A DNA stretch of 48,209 nucleotides from Litorihabitans aurantiacus (GCF_030161595.1 NZ_BSUM01000004.1:1-48209), one strand, 5' to 3'; shown: positions 1 to 8,232, counted from the first letter of the stretch. Notes: a model not told the origin generated them from the sequence alone. Program-made: numbers and translations.

Positions 1-660
1 GCGGAGCGGTTCCCCGATGCGACAAGCGTGATCGTCGCTGGCAGCACCGTGCGTAACGAGCGGACGGCGTCGAGCGATGTCGACCTGTTGCTGCTCGGCC
101 CTGACGGGTTCCTAGCCGACGGTGCCGACTCGCTCGCCGCCACGTACGCCCACGAGGGCGAGGCGGTCGAGGTGTTCGCATACACGCCCGTGGGCTTCGA
201 GCGGTGGGCGCAGCGCGGCGTCGAGCAGTGGCGGCCCGTAATCGTGCGGATGCTGCTCGAGGGTCGGGTGCTCGCCGGCGACGAGGTATTGGAGCAGCTC
301 CGCGAACGCTGGGCCGAGACGTACGACCGCGGCCCTCAGCCCGAAGACGCCGACGTCAACCTCCTGCGCTATGCCATCACCGACCTCGTCGACGATCTCG
401 CCGACGTGACCGACGACGTTGAGCGCCGCGTGGTCGCAGCCGAGCTGCTGCGACAGGTCGCGTCCCTCGCGCTCATTACTAACCACCGCTGGATCGGCAC
501 CGGCAAACACCTCTCCCGCGAACTGCGTCGATGGGATGCGGTGCGCGCAGCTCGCCTGACCGACCCGTACGTCGCCGGCGACTTCGACGCCTTCCATGCC
601 GCAGCGGCCGCCGAGCTCGAAAGCGCGGGCGGACGACTCCGGACAGGCTTCACGCGCTGA
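1..660 (+). CDS. Nucleotidyltransferase-fold protein, 3' part (duplicate of 46248-46946)
   Basis: The reading frame is open from base 1 to the TGA at 658-660 and is the C-terminal part of the protein encoded in full at 46248-46946. The left window edge cuts off the start codon. It is not a second gene: it lies in the circular overlap. See the full-length entry for domains and function. Confidence 0.9.
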   Translation, partial: AERFPDATSVIVAGSTVRNERTASSDVDLLLLGPDGFLADGADSLAATYAHEGEAVEVFAYTPVGFERWAQRGVEQWRPVIVRMLLEGRVLAGDEVLEQLRERWAETYDRGPQPEDADVNLLRYAITDLVDDLADVTDDVERRVVAAELLRQVASLALITNHRWIGTGKHLSRELRRWDAVRAARLTDPYVAGDFDAFHAAAAAELESAGGRLRTGFTR

Positions 661-1017
661 GCCTCCCGTACGTCGCCATCGGCCAGGCCGGCTCGACCAT
701 CAGCGGACGCGAGCTCCGCGCAGGTCGGCGTCCGCAAACGGTCGGCTGCGCACGTCCGCCGGCCGCCGCGAGACACGCCGGCGGGGGAGTGTCCACAACC
801 CGTGTACGAATCTTTCCGCTTGTCGGCCGCGGTGAGCACGAGTTTCCGCTCGTCCCAGACCACACTCTCAACAGTGGTAACAGTGATGTTAGATCCGGTC
901 GCCGGAGAGGGGGAGCCGCAACCTCTCGTCCGATCGGCGCGCGAGCGAAGTTCCCAGCCAGGGCACAACCTGAGCCCAGGAAAGGGAAAAGCAAACGTGC
1001 GGTCGTAGCATGGCGGG
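661..1017. promoter_or_regulatory. Intergenic region with operator-like palindrome and leaderless promoter
   Basis: This 357-base stretch between the nucleotidyltransferase and the histidine kinase has no convincing gene. It contains a TAAC-AGTGAT-GTTA palindrome at 878-891, one of the plasmid-wide sites, with an additional AACAGTG half-repeat just upstream. A TAGCAT -10 box at 1006-1011 ends exactly six bases before the kinase ATG. The same region is repeated at 46947-47303. Confidence 0.6.
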
Positions 1018-2682
1018 ATGTCGTCGATGGCTGATGTTGAGGCGCTTGTGCCGCCTTTGCCGGTGCGGACGGTGCTGTGGCGCACCCAGGCACCGTTCCT
1101 GGTGACACTCGCGGTAGCGCTGGTGGCCGGCGCCGTGACTGAGGCGGGGCCGACGTGGCCGTATGTGGCGGCGGGGGTGGCGGCGGCATGCGCGACAGCT
1201 GCGACGGGTCTTCTGGTCTCCCGGTTGGGGGAGGGGGTCTTGATCGGTGGTGCGGTGGTGCACATGGTGGTGGTGGCGGGGGTGGATTACGCGTCGTGGC
1301 CCACGACTCCCTCAATGGTGGGTCTGATGATGCTGCCGGCGCTGCACCTGAGCTACGGATTCAGGGCGCGCCGTGGCCCGTATCTCTTGGCGGTCGGGGT
1401 TCCCCCGATCCTGACGGCTCTCGCGCTGGGGTCGAGCAGGGCTGTGGCGGCGACGTGGGCCAGTGCGGCTGTCCAGATCCTGGCCCTCGTCGCGGTGGCC
1501 ACGGTGGTGTACCTGTCGGCCCGGCACGCCTGGCTTCAGCGCGTCCAGCTTCAACAGGCACTGCTGGAGGCGCGGGCGGCGGTCAACACCGCGCAGGTGG
1601 TCGCCGATGCGATCGAGACCGGGGTGACCTACTACGACACCGCCGGCAGGGTGGAGGTCCGCAACAAGGCGATGACCGGCTTCGCTCAGCGTGCCGGCTA
1701 CGACGCCGAGACCGTGAGCGCGCAGCACATCTACCAGTCCGACCAGGTCACACCCGTGGACCTCGGTGAGCAGCCCATGGAGCGGATGCTGCGAGGCGAC
1801 ATGGTCGATCACGACCTGTTCTACCTCGGTCCGCCCGGTGACCAGCGAGCCGTCACCTTCACCACCACGAAGCTCGACGGTCTCGCCGGCCCCGCCGGGT
1901 GGGTGCTGGCAGCTCATGACGTCACGGACCTGGTCAACGCGATCACCACCCGCGAGGAGATGATCCTGACCTTCACCCACGAGCTGCGGACCCCGCTGAC
2001 CTCGATCATCGGGTTCGCCGAGATGCTCCAGGACACCCTGGACCTGGAGGAGCTGGGTATCGCTCGGCCGGTGGAGGTCATCCACCGCAACGCCACCCAC
2101 CTCTCGACGCTGGTCCAGATGCTCCTGCAGGCGGGGATCGAAGCCCAGGCGGAGCCGCACTTCGCGCCGACGGACGTCGGGGACATCGTTCGGGAGAGCG
2201 TCGCCTCCTTCCAGCCCAAGGCCGCCGGTCGCGGCATCACGTTGGAGGCGGGTACGCCCATCGGTGACACGCGTGCCGAGGTGGATCACCTGCGCATCCG
2301 GCAGGTGCTGGACAACCTCGTCTCCAACGCGCTGAAGTACCCTCCCGCGGGCACGACGACCCGCGTCCTGGTCGAGGGGACGCCCGACCACGTCCGCGTC
2401 CGAGTGGTCGACCAAGGCCCCGGGATCGACCCGCAGGACCTCCCGCAGCTCTTCCAGCGCGGCTTCCGTTCGGTCACAGCTCGCCGGACCGCAACGCAGG
2501 GGATGGGACTGGGCCTCGCGATCGCACGGGACATCGCACGGGCGCACTCGGGCGAGGTCACGATGGTCAACAACCCCGACGGCGGAACCACCTTCACACT
2601 TGAGTTGCCACGACACCCGAACGTACAGACCGCTGACGCAGCGGCAGGGGACCAGGCGACCTACTCCTCGGCTCTCACCTAG
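1018..2682 (+). CDS. Membrane sensor histidine kinase with PAS-like domain
   Basis: Protein of 554 aa. Residues about 20-170 form a hydrophobic block of roughly six membrane segments, followed by a coiled-coil/PAS-like sensor region (about 195-305). The HisKA H-box has the motif HELRTPL with phospho-acceptor His321. The HATPase domain shows the N-box (DNLVSNALKY), G1 (DQGPGID) and G2 (GMGLGLAIARD) motifs. It should autophosphorylate and pass phosphate to a response regulator, but the only OmpR-type regulator nearby (3963-4733, opposite strand) lacks the acceptor Asp, so the true partner is unknown. The ATG at 1018 lies six bases after a TAGCAT -10 box, so the mRNA is probably leaderless. The gene converges on the mini zinc protein with a 4-base overlap. 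The 5' part is repeated at 47304-48209. Confidence 0.9.
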   Translation: MSSMADVEALVPPLPVRTVLWRTQAPFLVTLAVALVAGAVTEAGPTWPYVAAGVAAACATAATGLLVSRLGEGVLIGGAVVHMVVVAGVDYASWPTTPSMVGLMMLPALHLSYGFRARRGPYLLAVGVPPILTALALGSSRAVAATWASAAVQILALVAVATVVYLSARHAWLQRVQLQQALLEARAAVNTAQVVADAIETGVTYYDTAGRVEVRNKAMTGFAQRAGYDAETVSAQHIYQSDQVTPVDLGEQPMERMLRGDMVDHDLFYLGPPGDQRAVTFTTTKLDGLAGPAGWVLAAHDVTDLVNAITTREEMILTFTHELRTPLTSIIGFAEMLQDTLDLEELGIARPVEVIHRNATHLSTLVQMLLQAGIEAQAEPHFAPTDVGDIVRESVASFQPKAAGRGITLEAGTPIGDTRAEVDHLRIRQVLDNLVSNALKYPPAGTTTRVLVEGTPDHVRVRVVDQGPGIDPQDLPQLFQRGFRSVTARRTATQGMGLGLAIARDIARAHSGEVTMVNNPDGGTTFTLELPRHPNVQTADAAAGDQATYSSALT

Positions 2683-2870
2683 ACCGGGGGAGGCGGGCGC
2701 TGCACCTCAGGGAGGGGTGCGGGGGCGGGGGACCCAACTTCCCACCTCGTGCCGCACATCTGGCAGGTCAGAAGACCATCTTCGTGGCGGGTAGCCCACA
2801 GGTGAGAGCACCACGGACGCCCCGCGCGATGCCAGCGCTCCTGCCGGTCTCGGGCGTCCTCCTCGCTCAC
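2679..2870 (-). CDS. Mini zinc-binding protein (copy 1 of 2)
   Basis: A 63-aa protein with one CxH...CxxC arrangement: PWCSHLW, then CQMCGTRW. It shares a clear signature with the 67-aa protein at 43062-43265: RWxRAGxPWCxHxW, then DG, then CxxCGxxW, G and PAPxP. Conservation of this pattern in two separate loci argues that both small genes are real. The likely fold is a zinc ribbon; the function is unknown. The GTG start at 2870 follows a TAAGGT box on the same strand by seven bases with no Shine-Dalgarno, consistent with a leaderless transcript. Its stop overlaps the end of the convergent kinase gene. Confidence 0.65.
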   Translation of the reverse strand: MSEEDARDRQERWHRAGRPWCSHLWATRHEDGLLTCQMCGTRWEVGSPAPAPLPEVQRPPPPV

Positions 2871-2910
2871 TCACGTGACCTTAGGGAAAAAGCAGTAACC
2901 GTGGGAGAAT

Positions 2911-2942
2911 GTTCGCTAACAAAAGTTTCGCTTACAGCGAAC
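2911..2942. repeat. AT-rich inverted/direct repeat cluster upstream of 2679-2870
   Basis: Arms GTTCGCT (2911-2917) and AGCGAAC (2936-2942) are inverted around an 18-base spacer. TTCGCTAAC (2912-2920) and TTCGCTTAC (2927-2935) form a direct repeat inside it. The stretch is AT-rich compared with its surroundings. It sits just upstream of the mini zinc gene and could be a binding site for an unknown regulator. Confidence 0.4.
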
Positions 2943-3000
2943 GCTGGCGTGAGGTGAAGGCGTGTCAGCCCGGGCTCCATAAGTCGGAGGTCGTAGAGCT

Positions 3001-3372
3001 TCAGCCGGCGAGTTCGGACTCGGTAAACGGGACGACGGGGATCGCCTCGGTGTGGGTGGCGGACTTGGCCTCGAGGTACGCGCACAGCTCGGCGGCGGTC
3101 CGCAGCTCGGCGGTCAGCTGGTGGAGCTCGGAGCTGCTGAGGATGGTTTCGTCGGGTTGGGGTTCGATGACCACGCGCCAGCGGGGGTCGCCCGGCTCGT
3201 GGGGCTGCATGTACACCGTGGTGGTGGCGTTGCTCAGCGGGACCACGACCAGACCGGTGTCGGTCCCGGCCGGCCCGTCCTGGATGACCACGCGAGCGGT
3301 TTCGGCCACGGGGTGGGCGGGGGTGAACTCCTCCAGCCACTGATCGAGTGTCTGCTTGCTGCGGAACGGCAT
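3001..3372 (-). CDS. Conserved hypothetical protein, 123 aa
   Basis: Start chosen at the ATG at 3372 (MPFRSKQT), which has a strong Shine-Dalgarno (GGGAGGTGACC) right upstream. The open frame extends further 5' without support. The protein is soluble and acidic, with no signal peptide or membrane segment. The C-terminal half looks helical (SSSELHQLTAEL, AAELCAYLEAK). I do not recognise the family. It is monocistronic, between the mini zinc gene and the VOC gene on the same strand. Confidence 0.6.
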   Translation of the reverse strand: MPFRSKQTLDQWLEEFTPAHPVAETARVVIQDGPAGTDTGLVVVPLSNATTTVYMQPHEPGDPRWRVVIEPQPDETILSSSELHQLTAELRTAAELCAYLEAKSATHTEAIPVVPFTESELAG

Positions 3373-3508
3373 GTGGTCACCTCCCCGGGGTGATGGGCGC
3401 ACGGGCCGTCGGTGGCCCAGCCGTTGATTCTAGAGGTTCGATTCCGGGCCGACCGACCGAGCTGTCTTGGGTCGAAGCGGGGGAGTCGGGCCGCTATCGT
3501 CACCTGCC

Positions 3509-3868
3509 TCACGCTCCTGCTGGCACTAACGAGTAGATGCTGAGCCGGTTGCCGTCCGGATCGACGAAGTCGAAGTAGTTCACCGCGCTCTCGACGTGCT
3601 GGAGCGGTCCGACGGCGACCCCCAGGCTCATCAGTCGCTCGTGTTCGAGCGCGGCGTTGGTGACCCCCAGGCGCAACACGACCTCGGCGCCCGAACGTGC
3701 AGTGGGCTCCGACCCCAGCTGGAGCCACACCGGTCCCACCTTGAACTCCACCACGTCGTCGTCGGGCTCAAGACCCGGCTCGATGAGTTCGAGAACCCTG
3801 CGATACCAAAGAACTGCTGCCGCTAGATCGGCGACGGGCAGTCCGACAGTCACACTCGAGATATTCAT
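3509..3868 (-). CDS. VOC family (glyoxalase/bleomycin-resistance fold) protein
   Basis: A 119-aa protein with the two-module VOC layout. The N-terminal module begins SSVTVGLPVADLAAAVLWYRR, and the C-terminal module ends FDFVDPDGNRLSIYSL, the usual DPDGN signature. VOC proteins bind a divalent metal or sequester small molecules; the substrate cannot be told from sequence. The ATG at 3868 is preceded by GAGGATG at suitable distance. It lies 23 bases downstream of the restored end of the response regulator (3892), so the two are probably co-transcribed. Confidence 0.8.
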   Translation of the reverse strand: MNISSVTVGLPVADLAAAVLWYRRVLELIEPGLEPDDDVVEFKVGPVWLQLGSEPTARSGAEVVLRLGVTNAALEHERLMSLGVAVGPLQHVESAVNYFDFVDPDGNRLSIYSLVPAGA

Positions 3869-3962
3869 CGGACCATCCTCACGGACACGGTTCAGGGTCT
3901 CGGTGCGTTCTCGGGTCCGTGGGCGGGACGCAGGACGTACCCCACGCTGTGAACGTTGTGGA

Positions 3963-4733
3963 TCAGGGAGTCCGGTCGGCGTCGACCTTCCGACGCAGGT
4001 AGTGGATGTAGAGATCCAAAGTTTTGGGGTTGACGGTGTAGTCGTAGTGCCAGACACGGTCGGCGATCTGCGCCTTCGACATCACGCGTCGGGGGTTGCG
4101 CATCAGCAGGCGCAAGAGGTCGAACTCCGTGATCGACAGGTGTAGCTCCTGATCGCCGCGTCGCACCTCGCGCGTGATCTCGTCGAGCTCGAGATCCCCG
4201 ACCCGGTAGGTCGAGGGCAGGCGGGGCGCCTGGCCCCCCACGCCGCGTAGGAGGTCGCGCACGCGAGCAGCGAGATCCTCAGCGCTGAACGGGCGTCGCA
4301 GGTAATCATCACCGCCGGCGGTCACACCTGGCAGACGCCGGTCGTGCTCACCCGGGCCCGTCACCAGCAGCGCCGGGACCTGACGCGCCCTCCGGATCTT
4401 TGCCAGCACGGCAATCGGATCCGCGTCGAGGATCCCCGCGTTCAGGATCACGACGTCTGGGTCGAGCACCGTAGCGGTGGCGAGGACGTCCTCGGCCCGC
4501 GCGGCAAGACGCACCTCCATCCCCTCCCCGCGCAGCACGCCAACGACAATGTCGGCCAGGACCGGGTTCTTGAGCTGCACGAGCACCCGCCACACCGTGG
4601 CGGAGGCCCCAGCAGAGGGGGCGGGAACGCTGGCCGGGCCGCCGTCAGACGGCGGAGAAAGGGCCGCAGTACCGATCACCCATCCATCATCCTCCCGTGT
4701 GAAACGGAACCGGACCATGCCGGTAGCAGTCAC
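3963..4733 (-). CDS. OmpR-family regulator with degenerate receiver; C-terminus frameshifted
   Basis: A 256-aa protein in the present frame. After a 45-residue extension comes a receiver-like domain (about 48-165) and a winged-helix domain (about 175-256) of the OmpR/PhoB type (EFDLLRLLMRNPRRVMSKAQI, YIHYLRRKVDAD). Key receiver residues are missing: no acidic pair after strand 1 (VLVQLKNP), Asn98 at the phospho-acceptor position (VVILNAG), and Arg147 in place of the conserved Lys (YLRRPF). It is therefore probably not controlled by phosphorylation. The last codons run off frame: one extra C in the CCC near 3965-3969 would continue to LIHNVHSVGYVLRP, the normal end of the wing, and stop at 3892. 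The GTG start at 4733 has TGAGGT upstream. Confidence 0.8.
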   Translation of the reverse strand: MTATGMVRFRFTREDDGWVIGTAALSPPSDGGPASVPAPSAGASATVWRVLVQLKNPVLADIVVGVLRGEGMEVRLAARAEDVLATATVLDPDVVILNAGILDADPIAVLAKIRRARQVPALLVTGPGEHDRRLPGVTAGGDDYLRRPFSAEDLAARVRDLLRGVGGQAPRLPSTYRVGDLELDEITREVRRGDQELHLSITEFDLLRLLMRNPRRVMSKAQIADRVWHYDYTVNPKTLDLYIHYLRRKVDADRTP

Positions 4734-4851
4734 TGCCCGACCTCAGAACTTCCGTAGAGACCTCTGCCGCAGCTGCCACGACACACCTAGGCTCGATCCT
4801 GATCACGGCGTGCCAGATGGGCGCCGGCTCCCCAACACTTCGGAGAATCCT

Positions 4852-5259
4852 GTGCCCGTCAACTTCTCGCACCCCGAGGGCCTGCTGAAGCAGACCGACT
4901 ACTCGCCTGTCGCGGTCGCCACCGGCTCGCGTCTCATCGTGCTCGCCGGCCAGGCGGGCGTCACGGCCGACTTCGAGCCCGCCGCACCCGACCTCGCCGG
5001 ACAGGTCCGAGCCGCCCTGCACAACATCGCCGTCGGAGTCCGCGGCGCCGGTGGCGCACCCGCAGACATCGCTCGCCTCACCTTCTACATCGTGGACTGG
5101 CAGCCCTCGATGTGGGAGGACGTTCTGGCCGGGATCGCACACGCACAAGAAGTCGACGGATTCCCGACGCCCGCGCCGCCCGTGACCATCATCGGAGTTC
5201 AAGCGCTCTTCACACCCGACTTCGTCGTCGAGATCGAAGCCATCGCAGTCACCGACTAG
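4852..5259 (+). CDS. RidA (YjgF/YER057c/UK114) family protein
   Basis: A 135-aa protein, the normal length for the family. The pattern is typical: FSHPEGLL...YSPVAVATGSRLIVLAGQAG near the N-terminus, DLAGQVRAALHNIAVGVRGAGG in the helix region, and PAPPVTIIGVQALFTPDFVVEIEAIAV at the end. RidA proteins hydrolyse reactive enamine/imine intermediates from PLP enzymes, but the subfamily and substrate are not clear here. The GTG at 4852 is chosen for its GGAGA Shine-Dalgarno at 4842-4846. A possible -10 box, TAGGCT, is at 4788-4793. The gene is divergent from the OmpR-type regulator and is followed by a strong hairpin. Confidence 0.8.
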   Translation: MPVNFSHPEGLLKQTDYSPVAVATGSRLIVLAGQAGVTADFEPAAPDLAGQVRAALHNIAVGVRGAGGAPADIARLTFYIVDWQPSMWEDVLAGIAHAQEVDGFPTPAPPVTIIGVQALFTPDFVVEIEAIAVTD

Positions 5260-5310
5260 GGGCCCCACCGCGTGCCGGTGCGCATCGTGTGGCACGTGTC
5301 CAGGTGTGCC

Positions 5311-5340
5311 GAACGGCCCCGTCGATCGACGGGGCCGTTC
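5311..5340. terminator. Perfect 30-base palindrome, probable bidirectional terminator
   Basis: GAACGGCCCCGTCGA is followed directly by its exact reverse complement. It lies between the convergent RidA gene (ends 5259) and the oxidoreductase gene (ends 5470). There is no T-tract, as is common for actinobacterial hairpin terminators. Confidence 0.7.
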
Positions 5341-5469
5341 CGGCAGGGCTAGTACCGGCGCGAGTGGCCCTTCCATTCCGCTGCTGGGCCCGTGGGGTTC
5401 GCCTCGGAGCTCGCCGCGGTGGACCTGCACGCCGGTCGGCAACTGTGTCGGAATCGGGCTCGGTCTGAA

Positions 5470-6406
5470 TCAGTCGGTGGGAGGCAGGACGATGACCTTG
5501 CCGTGTACCCGGCCGGCTTCGGCCTGGCTGTGCAACTCGGGCAGGTCGATCAACGTCACATGACGGGCGATGTCGATGCGTAGTTCGCCCCGGTCGACCA
5601 GCTTCACCAGGTCGGACAGGGCGGTGCGGTTCGGCTGCACGAAGATCGTTTCTCCTCGCACGTCACGCTCCTGGTCGTTCGGGGTCGGGACCATCGGAGT
5701 GGTGGAGACGACGACTCCGCCATCGCGCACCCGGCCCATGAGGGCCGCGAAGTCCTCGGCCGTGATGGGTGCGAGGTTGAGCAGCAGGTCGACGGGTTCG
5801 GTCACGGCGCTAAGAACCTCGCTCCGGGTGTGATCGACGATCTCGTCGGCGCCGTGAGCTGCGACCGACGCGGTGCTGCGCGGGCTGGCGGTAGCGATGA
5901 CATACGCGCCCGCGCGCTTGGCGAGCTGCACGGCATACCCCCGACCGGGCCCCCGCGCCGTTGATCAGGACGCGCTGGCCGAAGGTCAGACCGCCCACGT
6001 CGAACAGCGCCTGAGATGCCGTCAGCCCCACCGAGGGCAACCCGGCAGCATCAGCGAGCGGGATCGTGGCGGGCGCGGGAACGAACGATTCAGCAGGAGC
6101 CGTGACGTACTGCGCCGCTGCGCCGTCCCCGGCCATCGGGATGAAGCCCACGACCTCCTGCCCGACCGAGAGGTCCTCGACGCCGTCGCCGACCTGGTCG
6201 ACTGTGCCTGAGACGTCGTACCCGGGGGTGTGCGGCAGGGTGATCGGGATCGGCAGGAACCCGCCCCGCATCCCACCGTCGGCCGGGTTGTGCGCGACAC
6301 CGGCCACGCGAACGCGCACCTGACCAGCTCCCGCCTCGGGGCGGTCGACCTCCTCGTAGCGCAGCACTTCCGGGCCGCCGGTCTCGTGGAAACGCACTGC
6401 CTTCAT
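5470..6406 (-). pseudogene. NADP-dependent quinone oxidoreductase-like enzyme (MDR), frameshifted
   Basis: The two parts are 6406 to about 5945 (MKAVRFHETGGPEVLRYEE, GYDVSGTV, GLTASQALFDVGGL) and about 5950 to 5470 (QLAKRAGAYVIATAS, VHGKVIVLP). Together they make a typical medium-chain dehydrogenase/quinone reductase of about 312 aa. The break falls in the Rossmann glycine motif. Adding one G to each of two GGGGG runs (near 5949-5968) restores NGAGGPVGGYAVQLAK exactly. No Cys/His zinc site is evident, as in the zeta-crystallin branch. The ATG at 6406 has AGGAGGACATC upstream. The gene is divergent from marR, with palindromes between, so MarR probably represses it. Two indels in identical homopolymers suggest consensus error rather than true loss. 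Confidence 0.8.
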
Positions 6407-6424
6407 GATGTCCTCCTATGTAGT

Positions 6425-6440
6425 GCTTCGAGTTCGAAGC
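6425..6440. promoter_or_regulatory. Probable MarR operator
   Basis: Inverted repeat GCTTCGA-GT-TCGAAGC in the 101-base divergent spacer between the oxidoreductase and marR. Related copies follow: CTTCGAAG at 6468-6475 and ACTCGAAGT at 6488-6496. A minus-strand -10 candidate (TAGGGT, complement of 6450-6455) would place the oxidoreductase transcription start on the first site. This is the classic arrangement for MarR autoregulation and repression of a divergent enzyme gene. Confidence 0.6.
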
Positions 6441-6495
6441 GATGTGGCGACCCTAGACCTACTCCATCTTCGAAGCAACTACTACGCACTCGAAG

Positions 6496-6501
6496 TAAGA
6501 T
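6496..6501 (+). promoter_or_regulatory. -10 box of a leaderless marR promoter
   Basis: TAAGAT ends six bases before the GTG at 6508, so transcription would start on the initiation codon. It overlaps the last TCGAAGT half-site, which fits autorepression. Confidence 0.5.
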
Positions 6502-6507
6502 GACGTG

Positions 6508-7017
6508 GTGAAGACGTCACCAGCGGTACTCGACCCCTTGCAACTAGGTGCCTACTTCGCGCTGATCGAGGTCAGCAGTCTGTTGCGGCACGCCGTCGAG
6601 CAGCAGCTCAGGCGGGCCGGCGACCTCAGCTACGTGCAGTTCCAGCTGCTGGCGACTCTCGGGGATGCACCGCGGGGATGTCTGCGGATGACGGATCTTG
6701 CCGACGGCGTGGTCTACAGCCGCAGCGGGCTGACCTATCAGGCGCAGACGTTGGAGAAGCGCGGCCTCGTCTCGCGGGCGCCCTCGAGCGAGGACGAGCG
6801 CAGCATCGAGGTGGCGATCACCGAGGACGGGCGTTCCCTGCTCGCCGACGTCTTCCCCGGACACATCGCGATCCTGAACGACATGCTCTTCGCGCCGCTG
6901 ACCGGACAGGACGTCCAGACCCTCGCTGACGTCCTGGCCCGCGCCCGCGACCACATGCGCCAAGGACCGGCGAGATCCGCGGCCCCTCGCGGGCGTGCAC
7001 ACCGCAGCACCAGCTGA
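6508..7017 (+). CDS. MarR family transcriptional regulator
   Basis: A 169-aa protein of the usual MarR size. The winged helix is visible: LSYVQFQLLATLGDAP, MTDLADGVVYSRSGLTYQAQTLEKRGLVSR (recognition helix), then the wing with the DER motif (SSEDERSIEVAITEDGR) and a dimerisation helix. It should bind the TTCGAA-type palindromes at 6421-6496 and control itself and the divergent oxidoreductase, released by a phenolic or oxidant ligand. GTG 6508 is preferred over GTG 6505 because of the -10 spacing. The glycosyltransferase gene follows after 21 bases, so the two are likely one transcript. Confidence 0.85.
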   Translation: MKTSPAVLDPLQLGAYFALIEVSSLLRHAVEQQLRRAGDLSYVQFQLLATLGDAPRGCLRMTDLADGVVYSRSGLTYQAQTLEKRGLVSRAPSSEDERSIEVAITEDGRSLLADVFPGHIAILNDMLFAPLTGQDVQTLADVLARARDHMRQGPARSAAPRGRAHRSTS

Positions 7018-7038
7018 CCGATCGGCCGACGTTCAACT

Positions 7039-8232
7039 ATGAGGATCCTTCTGGTGACTGCCGGCTCACGCGGCGACGTCGAGCCCTTCCTCGCCCTGGC
7101 CCGGACAGCTGCGCGAGCCGGTCATGACGTCCAGGTCGCCGGTCCGGACGGCTCTGGGGTGTCATCTGAAGGTGTCGATCTCGTGAGTCTGGGGGTGGAC
7201 TACTCAGCGGTGATCCGGGATCAGGGTGTCTCGATCGGCGCGGCGCTGCGCAACTACCGCACGGTGGTGAAACCGATCATGCGGGGCGTGATCGTGGGTG
7301 CTGCACGTGCAGCCGCTGCGTTCGTTCCAGACGTGGTCCTCGCCCACCCCAAGGTGCTCTCAGCACCCCTGATCGCCGCTGCTCTCGACATTCCGCACGT
7401 GCTCGTCGAGCTGGTGCCGGCTGTCACGCCCACGCGCGCGTTCCCCGCCGCCGGCACCGTGACCGCTGATCTCGGAATCCTCAACCGGCTCACCTACCTC
7501 GGGACTTCGCATGCCTCATCGATGTTCGGTGCTGCCCTCGACGAGGCAGCGGGCCAGCTCGGCATCTCCCGCGACCAGCGACTCCCGTCCCCGGCGGCAA
7601 CGCTGCTGCCCATCACCCCGACACTTCTCGAAAGGCCCGCAGACTGGCCAGCCAGCGTCCACCTCACGGGCCCGTGGATCGAACCCGTCACAACGGAGGT
7701 GCTACCCCAGGACGTCAGCGATTTCGTCGCGGGTGGGCCGTTCATCTATGCCGGGTTCGGGTCCATGTCGGCTGGCGACCCGATCGAACGCGGCCGTGCT
7801 GTGATCAGTGCCGCCCACGCTCACGGCTACCGAGTTCTCATGGCCACTGGCCTCGGAGGAGTCGATGTTCCCGACCGGTTGCGCGGAGCCGACGTCATGG
7901 TCGTGCGATCGGTCCCCCACGGTCTGACTCTGCCGAGGGCGTCTGCCGCCATGCACCACGGGGGTATCGGGACGGTCCAAGCGGCAGCACGCGCGGGGGC
8001 TCCTTCCATCATCGTTCCGTTCATCGCCGACCAGCCGTTCTGGGGCGCGATGCTGCATCGACGCGGACTCGCTCCCGCCCCGATCCCACGACGCCGCGTA
8101 AGCGCAGCGAGCCTCGGACGGGCGATACAGGCAACCTCTGCCTACCGCGGCGCCGTGGCGTCCCTCGCCAAGACCATGCAGACCGAGCAGGGCACCAAGG
8201 CAGCACTCGAAGCGATCGAGAAGCTCACCTAA
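7039..8232 (+). CDS. GT1-like glycosyltransferase
   Basis: A 397-aa protein of the UGT/MGT superfamily with two Rossmann halves. The N-terminal half begins MRILLVTAGSRGDVEPFLAL (the SRGDV acceptor-side motif). The C-terminal donor-binding signature is at about residues 305-335: HHGGIGTVQAAARAGAPS, then VPFIADQPFW. This is the motif of sterol, macrolide and phenolic glycosyltransferases that use NDP-sugars. The acceptor is unknown. Being downstream of marR, it may inactivate the ligand sensed by MarR by glycosylation (inference). No clear Shine-Dalgarno precedes the ATG; it may be translationally coupled to marR. Confidence 0.85.
   Translation: MRILLVTAGSRGDVEPFLALARTAARAGHDVQVAGPDGSGVSSEGVDLVSLGVDYSAVIRDQGVSIGAALRNYRTVVKPIMRGVIVGAARAAAAFVPDVVLAHPKVLSAPLIAAALDIPHVLVELVPAVTPTRAFPAAGTVTADLGILNRLTYLGTSHASSMFGAALDEAAGQLGISRDQRLPSPAATLLPITPTLLERPADWPASVHLTGPWIEPVTTEVLPQDVSDFVAGGPFIYAGFGSMSAGDPIERGRAVISAAHAHGYRVLMATGLGGVDVPDRLRGADVMVVRSVPHGLTLPRASAAMHHGGIGTVQAAARAGAPSIIVPFIADQPFWGAMLHRRGLAPAPIPRRRVSAASLGRAIQATSAYRGAVASLAKTMQTEQGTKAALEAIEKLT

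Larger units (their letters stand above)
1..1923. repeat. Terminal direct repeat, left copy (circular overlap)
   Basis: This segment is repeated at 46287-48209 at a constant offset of 46286, in direct orientation, covering the 3' part of a nucleotidyltransferase gene and the 5' part of a histidine kinase gene. The right copy completes the start of the first gene and the left copy completes the end of the second. That is what an untrimmed circular assembly looks like. The implied unit is 46286 bp. Confidence 0.95.

Noticed and set aside
1-1923. Long direct repeats at both ends as transposon or phage terminal repeats
   Set aside because: Genes at each end are completed by the other end, and no integrase, transposase or packaging genes are linked. 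A circular overlap explains it fully.
3431-3450. GGTTCGATTCC resembling a tRNA T-arm, possible tRNA remnant or att site
   Set aside because: The five-base stem does not pair and no D-arm, anticodon arm or acceptor stem could be found around it.
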